Below are positions 1 to 6,236 of a stretch of DNA of 6,806 nucleotides, in pieces (positions within the stretch are counted from its first letter, which is position 1; each line of letters opens with the position of its first letter). Origin of the DNA: DATMFV01 sp964651005 (lineage in GTDB: Bacteria > Verrucomicrobiota > Verrucomicrobiia > Chthoniobacterales > Chthoniobacteraceae); assembly GCA_964651005.1 (NCBI GenBank), contig CAZYVL010000126.1, positions 1 to 6,806 on the forward strand. The letters run 5' to 3'. The notes beneath the pieces were generated by a model. That model saw nothing but the letters and a program-made list of their open reading frames with translations. It had not been told where the DNA came from and did no database searches. Position numbers and translations under genes: made by a program.

Positions 1-15
1 TGAAATTTAGTTCGG

Positions 16-587
16 TTGGTGTTTCGGACTGGTTTGATGGGGGCTATCCGCCCCCTACTCGACTTGCTCTGGCGGCAGTGGTGCAGCCTGGGAGTTGCCG
101 GGCATGCCAATCCGGCGAATCCTGATTACCTCATTGACCCTGAGGCGCTTATTCTCGCTACCTCGTCCATTGGTATTCTTGATCCTCGTCTGTTCGATGA
201 AGCTCTGGACTGGCTGGTGAGTTATGGAGAGCTAATCAATCTTCAACGGCTGAAGAATATTCTGGCGGCCATACCGATCGGGGATGAGCAGGTGATCTCC
301 GCAATGGCTGATTGGCTGAGCACCCATGCCACCCAGCCTCGCTGGCGGGCATTGATTGCACGGAAGGAAACAAACCCGTCTCGGCAGATGCTTTTCACAG
401 GAGAGGGAGGCATTCCCCCTTCCGGTCGGTTGATGAGACTTTCTCCAAATATGGTTTAATACGGGGAAGCTTCGAACCATGCGGGATGAGCCGCCCTCCT
501 GATCCGTCTATTCACGCTAATCTCCTTCTGCCAGCGCGGGCACTGATAGGGGTAAGTGCTCGGGTGGAGGTTATTCTCTATCTGGCC
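16..587 (+). pseudogene. Frameshifted, 3'-truncated remnant of a hypothetical protein family
   Basis: The first reading frame (TTG at 16, or ATG at 37) encodes about 140 residues with a coherent protein character: LLDLLWRQW, IDPEALILATSSIGILDPRLFDEALDWL and INLQRLKNIL are separate recognisable blocks. I recall these from a family of roughly 300-residue uncharacterised proteins whose C-terminal part resembles a winged helix. That frame stops at 457-459. The expected continuation (DETFSKYGLIR, then MSRPPDPSIHANLLL and GVSARVEVILYLA) is found in the frame starting at positions divisible by three, from about 426. A one-base deletion or two-base insertion near 423-432 would explain this. Homology-like sequence ends near 587, where the helix-turn-helix part should begin, and acs ends at 605. 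The stretch is near 50% GC, below its neighbours. The function of the family is unknown to me. The remnant call is firmer than the family assignment. Confidence 0.6.
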
Positions 588-604
588 GGAGGAATTCCAC
601 TACC

Positions 605-2572
605 CTACTCCCCGTTCCCCTGGTCCTCGCTGGTTGCGGAGAGCTTGGCGAGGACGCTGAGGTCTTCGAGCGTGGTGGTGTCGCCGGTGACGGTGCCGCC
701 GCTGGCGACTTCCTTGAGAAGTCGGCGCATGATCTTGCCGGAACGCGTTTTGGGCAGCGCCTCGGTGAAGCGAATGTCGTCGGGCTTTGCGATGGCGCCG
801 ATGGAATCGCCGACGTGCTTGCGGAGTTCGTTGCGCAGGTTGGCGTTCGGTTTGATCCCGGACTTGAGGGTGACGAAGACCACCACGGCCTGCCCCTTGA
901 GGTCGTCGGGACGGCCCACGGCGGCGGCTTCGGCCACGGCGGGGTGGCTGACGAGGGCGCTCTCGATCTCCGAGGTGCCGAGGCGGTGCCCCGCGACGTT
1001 GAGCACGTCGTCGATGCGGCCGACGATCCAGAAATAGCCGTCCTTGTCGCGGCGCGCGCCGTCGCCTGCCGTGTAGACATGCGGGATCTGGCCCCAGTAC
1101 GTCTCCTGGTAGCGTTGCTCATCGCCGTAGATGGTCTGGAGCATGGAGGGCCACGGATGCCGGATCACCAGCTTGCCGCCGACGTTGGGCGGGACTTCGT
1201 TGCCCGCGTCGTCCACGATGGCGGCGTCGATGCCGAAGTAGGGGAGCGTTGCCGTGCCGGGCTTGAGCGGCGTGGCGCCGGGGAGCGGGGAGATCAGGAT
1301 CGCCCCCGTTTCTGTCTGCCACCAGGTGTCCACGACCGGGCAGCGGCCTCCGCCGATGACGGTGTGGTACCACATCCACGCTTCCGGGTTGATCGGCTCG
1401 CCAACGCTGCCGAGCAGGCGCAGGGAGGTGAGGTCGTGCCGGTTGGGCCACTGGTCGCCCCACTTGATGAAGGCGCGGATGGCGGTCGGCGCGGTGTAGA
1501 GCACCGTGACGGCGTAATCCTCGACAATGCGCCAGAAGCGGTCGTTCTCCGGCCAGTTCGGCGCGCCTTCGTACATGAGCGTGGTTGCGCCGTTGGCCAG
1601 CGGGCCGTAGACGACGTAGCTGTGCCCGGTGACCCAGCCGACATCGGCGGTGCACCAGAAGAGATCCTCCTCCCGGAGATCGAACACGTCGCGGGTGGTG
1701 GCGTAGACGCCGGTGAGGAAGCCGCCCGTGGAGTGCAGAATGCCCTTCGGCTTCCCGGTGGAGCCGCTGGTGTAGAGGATAAAAAGCGGGTGGTTGGCTT
1801 CCACCGGCTCGGCCGGGCATTTGGCATCGACGTATTCCAGCTCGCGGTGCCACCAGACATCGCGGCCCTCTTCGATGTGGATTTCGTTGTGGGCGCGGCG
1901 GAAGACGATGACGCGCTCGACGGCGTGGCTGCCTTTGCTGAGCGCCTCGTCCACGTTGCGCTTGAGCGGAACGATGGCCCCCCGGCGGTAGCCGCCGTCG
2001 GCGGTGACGACGATCTTCGCGCCGCAGTCCTCCAGGCGGCCCCGGATCGACTCCGAGCTAAAGCCGCCGAAGACGACAGAATGCACCGCGCCGAGGCGGG
2101 CCGCCGCGAGCATGGCAACCGCCGCTTCCGGGATCATCGGCATGTAGATGAGCACGCGGTCCCCCTTGCCGACGCCGTTGCGCTTGAGGACGTTGGCGAA
2201 CTGGCAGACCTCGCGGTGAAGCTGCTGGTAGGTGATGATGCGTTTGTCGCCTGGCTCGCCCTCGAAGATGATGGCGGCCTTGTTCCGGCGCGGGCCGTTC
2301 AGGTGGCGGTCCAGACAGTTCTCCGACGCGTTGAGTTCCCCGCCCACGAACCATTCGGCTTTCGGCTCCTCCCACTTGAGGATCTGCGTCCACGGCTTGC
2401 GCCACTGCAATTCCAACGCCACGTCCGCCCAGAATTTCTGGGGGTCTTTGACCGACTCCTGCCATTTCGCCTGGTACTCCGCCAGGCTTTTGATGCGGGC
2501 CGCTTTTGAAAATTCGGGGCTGGGGGGGAAAACGCGGTTCTCGATCAGGTGAGATTCGATGTTGTTGCTCAT
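605..2572 (-). CDS. acs: Acetyl-CoA synthetase (AMP-forming acetate--CoA ligase)
   Basis: This cytoplasmic enzyme activates acetate: acetate + ATP + CoA gives acetyl-CoA + AMP + PPi, through an acetyl-adenylate. The 655-residue length is normal for the family. Visible ANL-superfamily motifs in order are: an N-terminal Acs-specific cap (about 1-100); the phosphate-binding loop YTSGSTGKPKG (267-277); the adenine/acetate-site motif TWWQTETG (416-423); YTAGD with the ribose-binding Asp503; the hinge GRIDD (518-522) before the mobile C-terminal domain; and PKTRSGKIMRR, whose Lys613 matches the catalytic lysine acetylated by Pat-type enzymes (Lys609 in Salmonella). All key residues are present, so the enzyme should be active and open to acetylation control. 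The start is ATG at 2572; no clear Shine-Dalgarno sequence precedes it. The gene lies 237 bases downstream of the superoxide dismutase gene, and a decayed gene abuts its 3' end. Propionate or other short acids could be side substrates. Confidence 0.97.
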   Translation of the reverse strand: MSNNIESHLIENRVFPPSPEFSKAARIKSLAEYQAKWQESVKDPQKFWADVALELQWRKPWTQILKWEEPKAEWFVGGELNASENCLDRHLNGPRRNKAAIIFEGEPGDKRIITYQQLHREVCQFANVLKRNGVGKGDRVLIYMPMIPEAAVAMLAAARLGAVHSVVFGGFSSESIRGRLEDCGAKIVVTADGGYRRGAIVPLKRNVDEALSKGSHAVERVIVFRRAHNEIHIEEGRDVWWHRELEYVDAKCPAEPVEANHPLFILYTSGSTGKPKGILHSTGGFLTGVYATTRDVFDLREEDLFWCTADVGWVTGHSYVVYGPLANGATTLMYEGAPNWPENDRFWRIVEDYAVTVLYTAPTAIRAFIKWGDQWPNRHDLTSLRLLGSVGEPINPEAWMWYHTVIGGGRCPVVDTWWQTETGAILISPLPGATPLKPGTATLPYFGIDAAIVDDAGNEVPPNVGGKLVIRHPWPSMLQTIYGDEQRYQETYWGQIPHVYTAGDGARRDKDGYFWIVGRIDDVLNVAGHRLGTSEIESALVSHPAVAEAAAVGRPDDLKGQAVVVFVTLKSGIKPNANLRNELRKHVGDSIGAIAKPDDIRFTEALPKTRSGKIMRRLLKEVASGGTVTGDTTTLEDLSVLAKLSATSEDQGNGE

Positions 2573-2748
2573 GGAGGCTCTTGGGGTGGATGGAATGAAA
2601 AAGGGGGTCCGGACAAGGAGTTCCTCGCACCAAGGCCGTAGGGGGGACGTGGCGTGCAGGGCGCGCGGGGGATGTCGAAGCGGAGGAAACCCGAAGCTAT
2701 TTCCTTAGCAACGGATGGCGCTTCGCTCAACTCCGATTTTTTTTGGGC

Positions 2749-2797
2749 GGCGCGGCAGCGGGGGGCTTTAGACCTATCTGGCCGCCCGCTGCCCGCC
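2749..2797 (-). terminator. Possible hairpin terminator after the superoxide dismutase gene
   Basis: A perfect 9-bp inverted repeat (GGCAGCGGG at 2754-2762 with CCCGCTGCC at 2785-2793) extends to about 13 bp with GGCG (2749-2752) and CGCC (2794-2797), with one bulged base at 2753. The loop is about 22 bases. It sits 13 bases past the superoxide dismutase stop codon, where a terminator would be expected. On the minus strand, however, it is followed by eight A residues (2737-2744 read as T on the plus strand) and not by a U-run. It is therefore not a canonical intrinsic terminator, and could instead protect the 3' end of the mRNA or be incidental. Confidence 0.3.
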
Positions 2798-2809
2798 ACG
2801 GTTCACCCG

Positions 2810-3556
2810 CTATTTCTTCTCCGCGCCGGCGTACTGCCGCGCGGCGAAATCCCAGTCGATCACGTCCTGGAACGCCTGGACATACTCGGCCCGGCGGTTC
2901 TGGTGCTTGAGGTAGTAGGCGTGCTCCCAGACATCGACGCCGACGATCGGGGTCTGCTTGTTCATGAGCGGGCTGTCCTGGTTCGCCGTGGAGACGATGG
3001 CCAGATTTCCATCCGGGTTACGGACGAGCCACGCCCAGCCGCTGCCGAAGACCTTGCCCGCCGCCGCGCCGAACTGTTTCTGAAAATCCGCGAAGCTCCC
3101 GAAGGTTTTGTCGATCGCCGCCGCGAGATCGCCGGACGGTTTGCCGCCCGGGTTTTTCTTGAGGAGCTTCCAGAAGAAGCTGTGGTTGGCGTGCCCGCCG
3201 CCCTGGTTGCGGACGGCGGTGCGGATCGCTTCGGGCACCGCGTCGAGATCGGCGAGAAGCGCGTCCACGGTTTTGGCTTTCAGCGCGGCGGGAGCGTCCT
3301 TGAGGGCTTCGTTGAGCTTCGCGACATAAGCGGCGTGGTGCTTGTCGTGGTGGATCTCCATCGTCTTGGCGTCGATGTACGGCTCCAGGGCGTCAAACCC
3401 GTAGCCGAGCGGCGGGAGGACGAACGGATAAACGCCTCCGCCTTCCGGGGCTGGGGTGGCCTCCGGTGGAGCGGCTTGCGATCGGCTCCTTCCCGGGATG
3501 GCGAGGGCTGCGCTGGCCAGCATGGCGGTTTTGATTGCTTCGCGTCGTGTCATCAT
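2810..3556 (-). CDS. sodA: Mn-type superoxide dismutase with Tat-like signal peptide
   Basis: This enzyme converts superoxide to O2 and H2O2. The 248-residue protein has an N-terminal export signal (TRREAIKTAMLASAALAIPG, residues 3-22: twin Arg4-Arg5, hydrophobic stretch, probable cleavage near SQA, about residue 28), then an Ala/Pro-rich linker, then the full Mn/Fe dismutase fold from about residue 43. Metal ligands are His69 (MEIHH), His125 (GGHANH), and Asp208 and His212 (DVWEHAYY). Residues classically linked to Mn over Fe are all Mn-like: Met66, Gly120-Gly121, Phe128 and Gln193-Asp194. The protein probably acts outside the cytoplasm, exported folded with its metal. ATGs lie at 3556 and 3553; an AAGG precedes them, and its spacing suits the second slightly better, so the start is uncertain by one codon. 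The frame stays open to 3988, but that extension overlaps the HIT gene and looks non-coding. Confidence 0.93.
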   Translation of the reverse strand: MMTRREAIKTAMLASAALAIPGRSRSQAAPPEATPAPEGGGVYPFVLPPLGYGFDALEPYIDAKTMEIHHDKHHAAYVAKLNEALKDAPAALKAKTVDALLADLDAVPEAIRTAVRNQGGGHANHSFFWKLLKKNPGGKPSGDLAAAIDKTFGSFADFQKQFGAAAGKVFGSGWAWLVRNPDGNLAIVSTANQDSPLMNKQTPIVGVDVWEHAYYLKHQNRRAEYVQAFQDVIDWDFAARQYAGAEKK

Positions 3557-3741
3557 AGCCTTGGATTTCGGGGTTCGAGGTTGCTTTCGGGTTTCCAATA
3601 CGGCACCGCCCCGGGGAGGGGAGACAAACCCCCCATGATTCCTCCCTGGTCGTGCCCCGACTGCGGAGGATAAATCGCGGCTTCCCGCCTGGCGAGCCGG
3701 TTTTTCCCCGCTTGGGCTGTCGGGGCGCCGGGGCGGGGATG
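3557..3741. other. Intergenic region between HIT gene and superoxide dismutase gene
   Basis: This 185-base spacer should hold the superoxide dismutase promoter and the 3' end of the HIT transcript. A short inverted repeat (CCCCGC at 3706-3711 against CGGGG runs at 3721-3725 and again further right) lies close to the HIT stop. In the minus direction it is followed by an A-run, not a U-run. I could not identify a convincing -35/-10 pair or operator for a redox regulator by eye. Confidence 0.4.
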
Positions 3742-4242
3742 TCAGGCCCCCCGCGCCGAAATCGCCGCGAGCTGTTCCCAGAGCGACTCCAGGGACTGCG
3801 CCATCACGCGGGTTCCCGAGAGCACCGGCATGAAATTGCTGTCGCCCTCCCAACGCGGGACGATGTGGAGATGCAGATGGTCCGTCACCCCGGCCCCGGC
3901 GGCTTTGCCGAGGTTCAGGCCGACGTTGAACGCCTCCGCGCGCACCGCCTCGCGCAGCAGCCTTTGCGCATGGGCCGCCTGCTCCCAAAGCTCCAGCCGC
4001 TCGCCGTCGGTGAGGTCGGAAAGATCGGCCACTTTCCGGTAGGGCGCCGCCATCATGTGCCCCACCGCGTACGGGAAGCGGTTGAGGAGCAGAAACGTCT
4101 CCTTCCTCCGGCGCACCACCAGATGCGCCCGGTCATCGGTCGCCCGCGCCGCTTCGCCCAGGAAATCGCGCCCCCGGTCGAGGGCAAAATACTCAACGCG
4201 CCACGGCGCCCAGAGCGGCTGGAGAGGTTCGGGGAAAGACAT
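3742..4242 (-). CDS. HIT-family nucleotide-binding hydrolase/transferase
   Basis: This is a 166-residue member of the histidine-triad superfamily, whose members hydrolyse or transfer nucleotidyl groups on substrates such as Ap4A or AMP-amine conjugates. The triad is HLHLHIV, with His122, His124 and His126; the middle one is the expected nucleophile position. The N-terminal LWAPWRVEYF (about 10-19), the central NRFPYAVGHMMAAPYR block (54-69), and the ending in which WEGDSNFMPVL is followed by a long helix are typical of the bacterial Ap4A-phosphorylase-like HIT group. Many members of that group carry a CxxC zinc site just after the opening motif. Here the equivalent stretch (about 19-30, FALDRGRDFLGE) has no cysteine, so that zinc site is absent. 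The exact substrate cannot be told from sequence. The start at 4242 fits the conserved N-terminus, although CTTTCACCCCC upstream offers no ribosome-binding site. The gap begins 81 bases upstream, so its promoter may be partly unsequenced. Confidence 0.9.
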   Translation of the reverse strand: MSFPEPLQPLWAPWRVEYFALDRGRDFLGEAARATDDRAHLVVRRRKETFLLLNRFPYAVGHMMAAPYRKVADLSDLTDGERLELWEQAAHAQRLLREAVRAEAFNVGLNLGKAAGAGVTDHLHLHIVPRWEGDSNFMPVLSGTRVMAQSLESLWEQLAAISARGA

Positions 4243-4306
4243 GGGGGTGAAAGCTCGGAGAGGGAGCGGTTCGCTTCTTTCTGTTTGGTAGCGGATTTTC
4301 CAGCGT

Positions 4307-4442
4307 ATTCCAATGGCATTCCANNNNNNNNNNNNNNNNNNNNNNNNNNNNNNNNNNNNNNNNNNNNNNNNNNNNNNNNNNNNNNNNNNNNNNNNNNNNN
4401 NNNNNNNNNNNNNNNNNNNNNNNCCATTGGCATCCCATTGGC
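4307..4442. repeat. 11-bp tandem repeat units flanking the assembly gap
   Basis: Left of the gap, ATTCCAATGGC (4307-4317) is followed by a partial copy ATTCCA (4318-4323) that runs into the Ns. Right of the gap, CCATTGGCATC (4424-4434) is followed by CCATTGGC (4435-4442). Rotated to the same phase, the left unit CCAATGGCATT and the right unit CCATTGGCATC match at 9 of 11 positions. Both sides therefore appear to be edges of one short-period array, most of it unsequenced. The unit is nearly self-complementary, so it also matches as an inverted repeat, and the orientation inside the gap cannot be decided. Confidence 0.6.
4324..4423. other. Assembly gap of 100 Ns
   Basis: There are exactly 100 undetermined bases, the conventional placeholder for a scaffold gap of unknown size, so the true distance may differ. 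The gap lies between the start of the HIT gene and the stop of the ada-like gene, and short tandem repeats reach both edges. That suggests a repeat-driven assembly break. A missing small gene cannot be excluded. Confidence 0.97.
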
Positions 4443-4478
4443 GGATTGCGCCGGATCTCCCCAGCCGCGCGTCGTTGC

Positions 4479-5354
4479 TCAGCGGCTCTCTTTCTCCTTT
4501 TTCAGCAACGCCGCTTTCCGCTGCACGCCCCAGCGGTAGCCGCAGAGTTTCCCGTCGTTGCGGAGAACCCGGTGGCAGGGGATCGCCACGGCGACCGGGT
4601 TGGCCCCGCAGGCTTGCGCCACGGCGCGGCAGGCGCGGGGCGCGCCGATCTGCGCGGCGATCTCCGAGTAGCTGCGCGTGCTCCCCGCCGGGATTGCGCG
4701 CAGCGCCTCCCAGACGCGTTGCTGGAAGGCCGTGCCGCGAACGTCGAGCGGCAGGCCGAAGCTGGTGCCGGGCGCCTCGACGAGGCCGACCACCTGCGCC
4801 ACCACCGTTTCGTAAACGCGGTCGCCGCCGACGAGCGTGGCGCGAGGAAAACGGTCCTGGAGATTGCGGAGCAGCGCGTCCGGGTCATCGCCGAGCAGAA
4901 TCGCGCAAACCCCCTTCGCGGAGGAGGCGACGAGGATCGACCCCAGCGAACACTCCCCGACGGCGAAGCGGATCGTCTCCCCCGCGCCGCCTTTGCGGAA
5001 CGCCTTCGGGTGCATCCCGAGCATCGCGTCCGCGCGGCTGTAAAACCGGCTGCTGGAGCTGTAGCCGACGCGGTGGATCGCCTCCGTCACGCTTCCGCTT
5101 TGGGCGAGCGCCTCGCGCGTCCGGGCGGCGCGGAACGCGGCGGCGTAGCCTTTCGGCGTCAATCCGGTGGCAGCCTTGAAGACGCGGTGAAAATGAAAGG
5201 GGCTCATCCCCGCGCGGGCCGCGAGCGTGGTGAGGCCGGGGCCAGGACCGGTTGTTTCCGTTTCGGCTTCGAGCAGGCGGCAGGCTGCGGCGATGGCGGC
5301 GGCGTGCCGCTTGGCAAGAGGCGTTTGCGTTTGCGACGGCGACGGGGTTTGCAT
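4479..5354 (-). CDS. ada: Ada-like protein: AraC regulator fused to O6-alkylguanine-DNA methyltransferase, no N-terminal zinc domain
   Basis: The 291-residue protein joins an AraC-type double helix-turn-helix (about 41-121: LTTLAARAGMSPFHFHRVFK, then a second helix pair around SVTEAIHRVGYSSSSRFYS) to a complete methyltransferase domain (about 128-288). The acceptor site is IPCHRV with Cys260, followed by RNDGKLCGYRWGVQRK. The DNA-binding arginine-finger segment RACRAVAQACGANP (240-253) is present. The protein should remove alkyl groups from O6-alkylguanine or O4-alkylthymine in a one-use suicide reaction. Full-length Ada of about 350 residues also carries an N-terminal Zn-Cys4 domain that accepts a methyl group from phosphotriesters and switches on transcription. 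Here only about 20 residues precede the AraC part, with no Cys cluster. Repair is well supported; the classical methylation-triggered activator role is doubtful. The start is ATG 5354; an upstream start is unlikely because carbonic anhydrase ends 97 bases away. No clear ribosome-binding site is seen. Confidence 0.93.
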   Translation of the reverse strand: MQTPSPSQTQTPLAKRHAAAIAAACRLLEAETETTGPGPGLTTLAARAGMSPFHFHRVFKAATGLTPKGYAAAFRAARTREALAQSGSVTEAIHRVGYSSSSRFYSRADAMLGMHPKAFRKGGAGETIRFAVGECSLGSILVASSAKGVCAILLGDDPDALLRNLQDRFPRATLVGGDRVYETVVAQVVGLVEAPGTSFGLPLDVRGTAFQQRVWEALRAIPAGSTRSYSEIAAQIGAPRACRAVAQACGANPVAVAIPCHRVLRNDGKLCGYRWGVQRKAALLKKEKESR

Positions 5355-5410
5355 GGCTGGGAAAAGAATAACCCGCCCGTGGCAGAAAAAACTCCGCTTC
5401 TTGCTTTTTC

Positions 5411-5438
5411 CCGCGTCTTTTTGGCCGCGTCTTTTTGG
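5411..5438. repeat. Perfect 14-bp tandem duplication upstream of ada
   Basis: The unit CCGCGTCTTTTTGG occurs twice head to tail (5411-5424 and 5425-5438) with no mismatch. On the ada coding strand each unit reads CCAAAAAGACGCGG, and a further AAAAAGC lies about one unit closer to the gene. The three A-tracts are spaced 14 and 13 bases. The repeat sits 57-84 bases upstream of the ada start and just after the carbonic anhydrase stop. It could be a regulator site or a simple slippage duplication. Confidence 0.6.
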
Positions 5439-5451
5439 CCGTTGCGTCGCC

Positions 5452-6126
5452 TCAGGGTTTTGGGGCGGCGGCCGGCGTCGGGGCGGTCAGCGGAAGGAAC
5501 TGCTTCTGGCCCGGATCGAAGGCGAAGAGTTCGGCGGTCGCGATCTTGAAGAACCAGGCGTGGAGATGGAGCGTCTCTTCTTCCAGCCTCCGCTGCACCC
5601 CCGGGTAGCTGCGCAGGTTTTCCAACGCGAAGAGGACGTTTTCCTCCGCCGCTGCGTTCATGAGGGCTTCCGGATTATCGAGGAGATGCTTGTAGTCGCG
5701 CTGGATCACCTCCTGCACGGGCGCGGCGATTTGCAGCCATGTGCGGAGATGCGGCGTGTCCGGCTCCGGCTTGGTTTCCGCCGATTTCGGCCCCACCAGG
5801 GCGTTCATCGCGCCGCATTGGGAGTGCCCGCAGACCACCACATCGGAGACATCCAGCGCACTCATGGCAAATTCGATTGCCGCCGCCGTGGAGTTGGTGC
5901 TTCCGGTGGCGCTGGAGGGAGGGACGATGTTGCCGATGTTTTTGACGACGAAGAGGTCTCCCGGCTTCGAGTGGGTGATGAGTTCGGCAATGATGCGCGA
6001 GTCCGAACAGGTGATGAAAAGCGTATGGGGACTCTGCCCCTCGGAGGAAAGTTTCTGGAACAGCTCGCTGTAGCCTCCGAACTCGCCGGAACGGAAGCGG
6101 TGCACTCCTTCGATCAATTTCTGCAT
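5452..6126 (-). CDS. Beta-class carbonic anhydrase
   Basis: This cytoplasmic zinc enzyme interconverts CO2 and bicarbonate, supplying bicarbonate for carboxylases and buffering internal CO2. With the ATG at 6126 the protein has 224 residues, normal for the beta class. Zinc ligands and the gating pair are Cys40, Asp42 and Arg44 (TCSDSR), then His101 and Cys104 (CGHSQCGA). The opening MQKLIEGVHRFRSGEF and the late ENVLFALENLRSYPGV block resemble the cyanobacterial IcfA/CcaA-type branch more than the compact E. coli Can, judged from memory. A short Ala/Pro-rich tail (APTPAAAPKP) ends the protein. A TTG at 6162 would add 12 residues. I prefer the ATG because family members start at this motif, GAGG lies just upstream, and TTGACG at the alternative start resembles a -35 box. 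The gene is divergent from the rhodanese-like gene. Nothing nearby suggests a carboxysome or cyanate operon. Confidence 0.94.
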   Translation of the reverse strand: MQKLIEGVHRFRSGEFGGYSELFQKLSSEGQSPHTLFITCSDSRIIAELITHSKPGDLFVVKNIGNIVPPSSATGSTNSTAAAIEFAMSALDVSDVVVCGHSQCGAMNALVGPKSAETKPEPDTPHLRTWLQIAAPVQEVIQRDYKHLLDNPEALMNAAAEENVLFALENLRSYPGVQRRLEEETLHLHAWFFKIATAELFAFDPGQKQFLPLTAPTPAAAPKP

Positions 6127-6236
6127 GGCCTCATCTTGAAGAGGCGCGCCGGGGTTCGTCAAAAGGATTCCCCGGTCATCGCCCCGCGCGTGCGATTGCC
6201 TTGCGCGGGTGCGGCGGCTCCGGCATCTTTGTTCTC
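6127..6236. promoter_or_regulatory. Divergent promoter region between carbonic anhydrase and rhodanese-like genes
   Basis: This 110-base spacer separates two outward-reading genes and must carry both promoters. For the carbonic anhydrase direction, TTGACG (6162-6157 on the minus strand) matches the -35 consensus at five of six bases. It is followed after 18 bases by a poor -10 candidate, CAAGAT (6138-6133). Transcription from it would begin near the ATG at 6126, implying a very short leader. No good hexamer pair was seen for the plus-strand gene. The region is GC-rich with no clear operator palindrome. Confidence 0.35.

Noticed and set aside
1..604. Possible insertion sequence or transposase remnant at the left edge
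   Set aside because: The readable protein pieces do not resemble a transposase, and no terminal inverted repeats or target duplications are visible.
815..2509. Long plus-strand open frame (564 codons) opposite acs
   Set aside because: It lies antisense to a full-length acs with all motifs. The translation is rich in Asp, Val, Ala, Gly and Arg, as expected of the complement of a GC-rich gene, and no domain is recognisable.
2692..2744. CGAAGC/GCTTCG inverted repeat followed by eight Ts on the plus strand
   Set aside because: The stem is only 6 bp with a 22-base loop, the T-run is 11 bases away, and no plus-strand gene precedes it. It is not a credible terminator.
3680..3706. Stem CGGCT/AGCCG followed by five Ts on the plus strand
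   Set aside because: No plus-strand gene ends nearby, and such short stems are frequent at this GC content.
3557..3988. N-terminal extension of the superoxide dismutase frame by 144 codons
   Set aside because: The added residues are Arg/Gly/Pro-rich and overlap the HIT coding region. The Tat-like signal peptide begins naturally at 3556.
4463..4487. Inverted repeat AGCCGC/GCGGCT overlapping the ada stop codon
   Set aside because: The stem is short, the loop is 13 bases and no U-run follows, so chance is likely in GC-rich DNA.
4446..5549. Plus-strand open frames opposite ada (up to 367 codons)
   Set aside because: They are shadows of the ada-like gene in a GC-rich sequence. Their translations are low-complexity Arg/Ala/Gly-rich.
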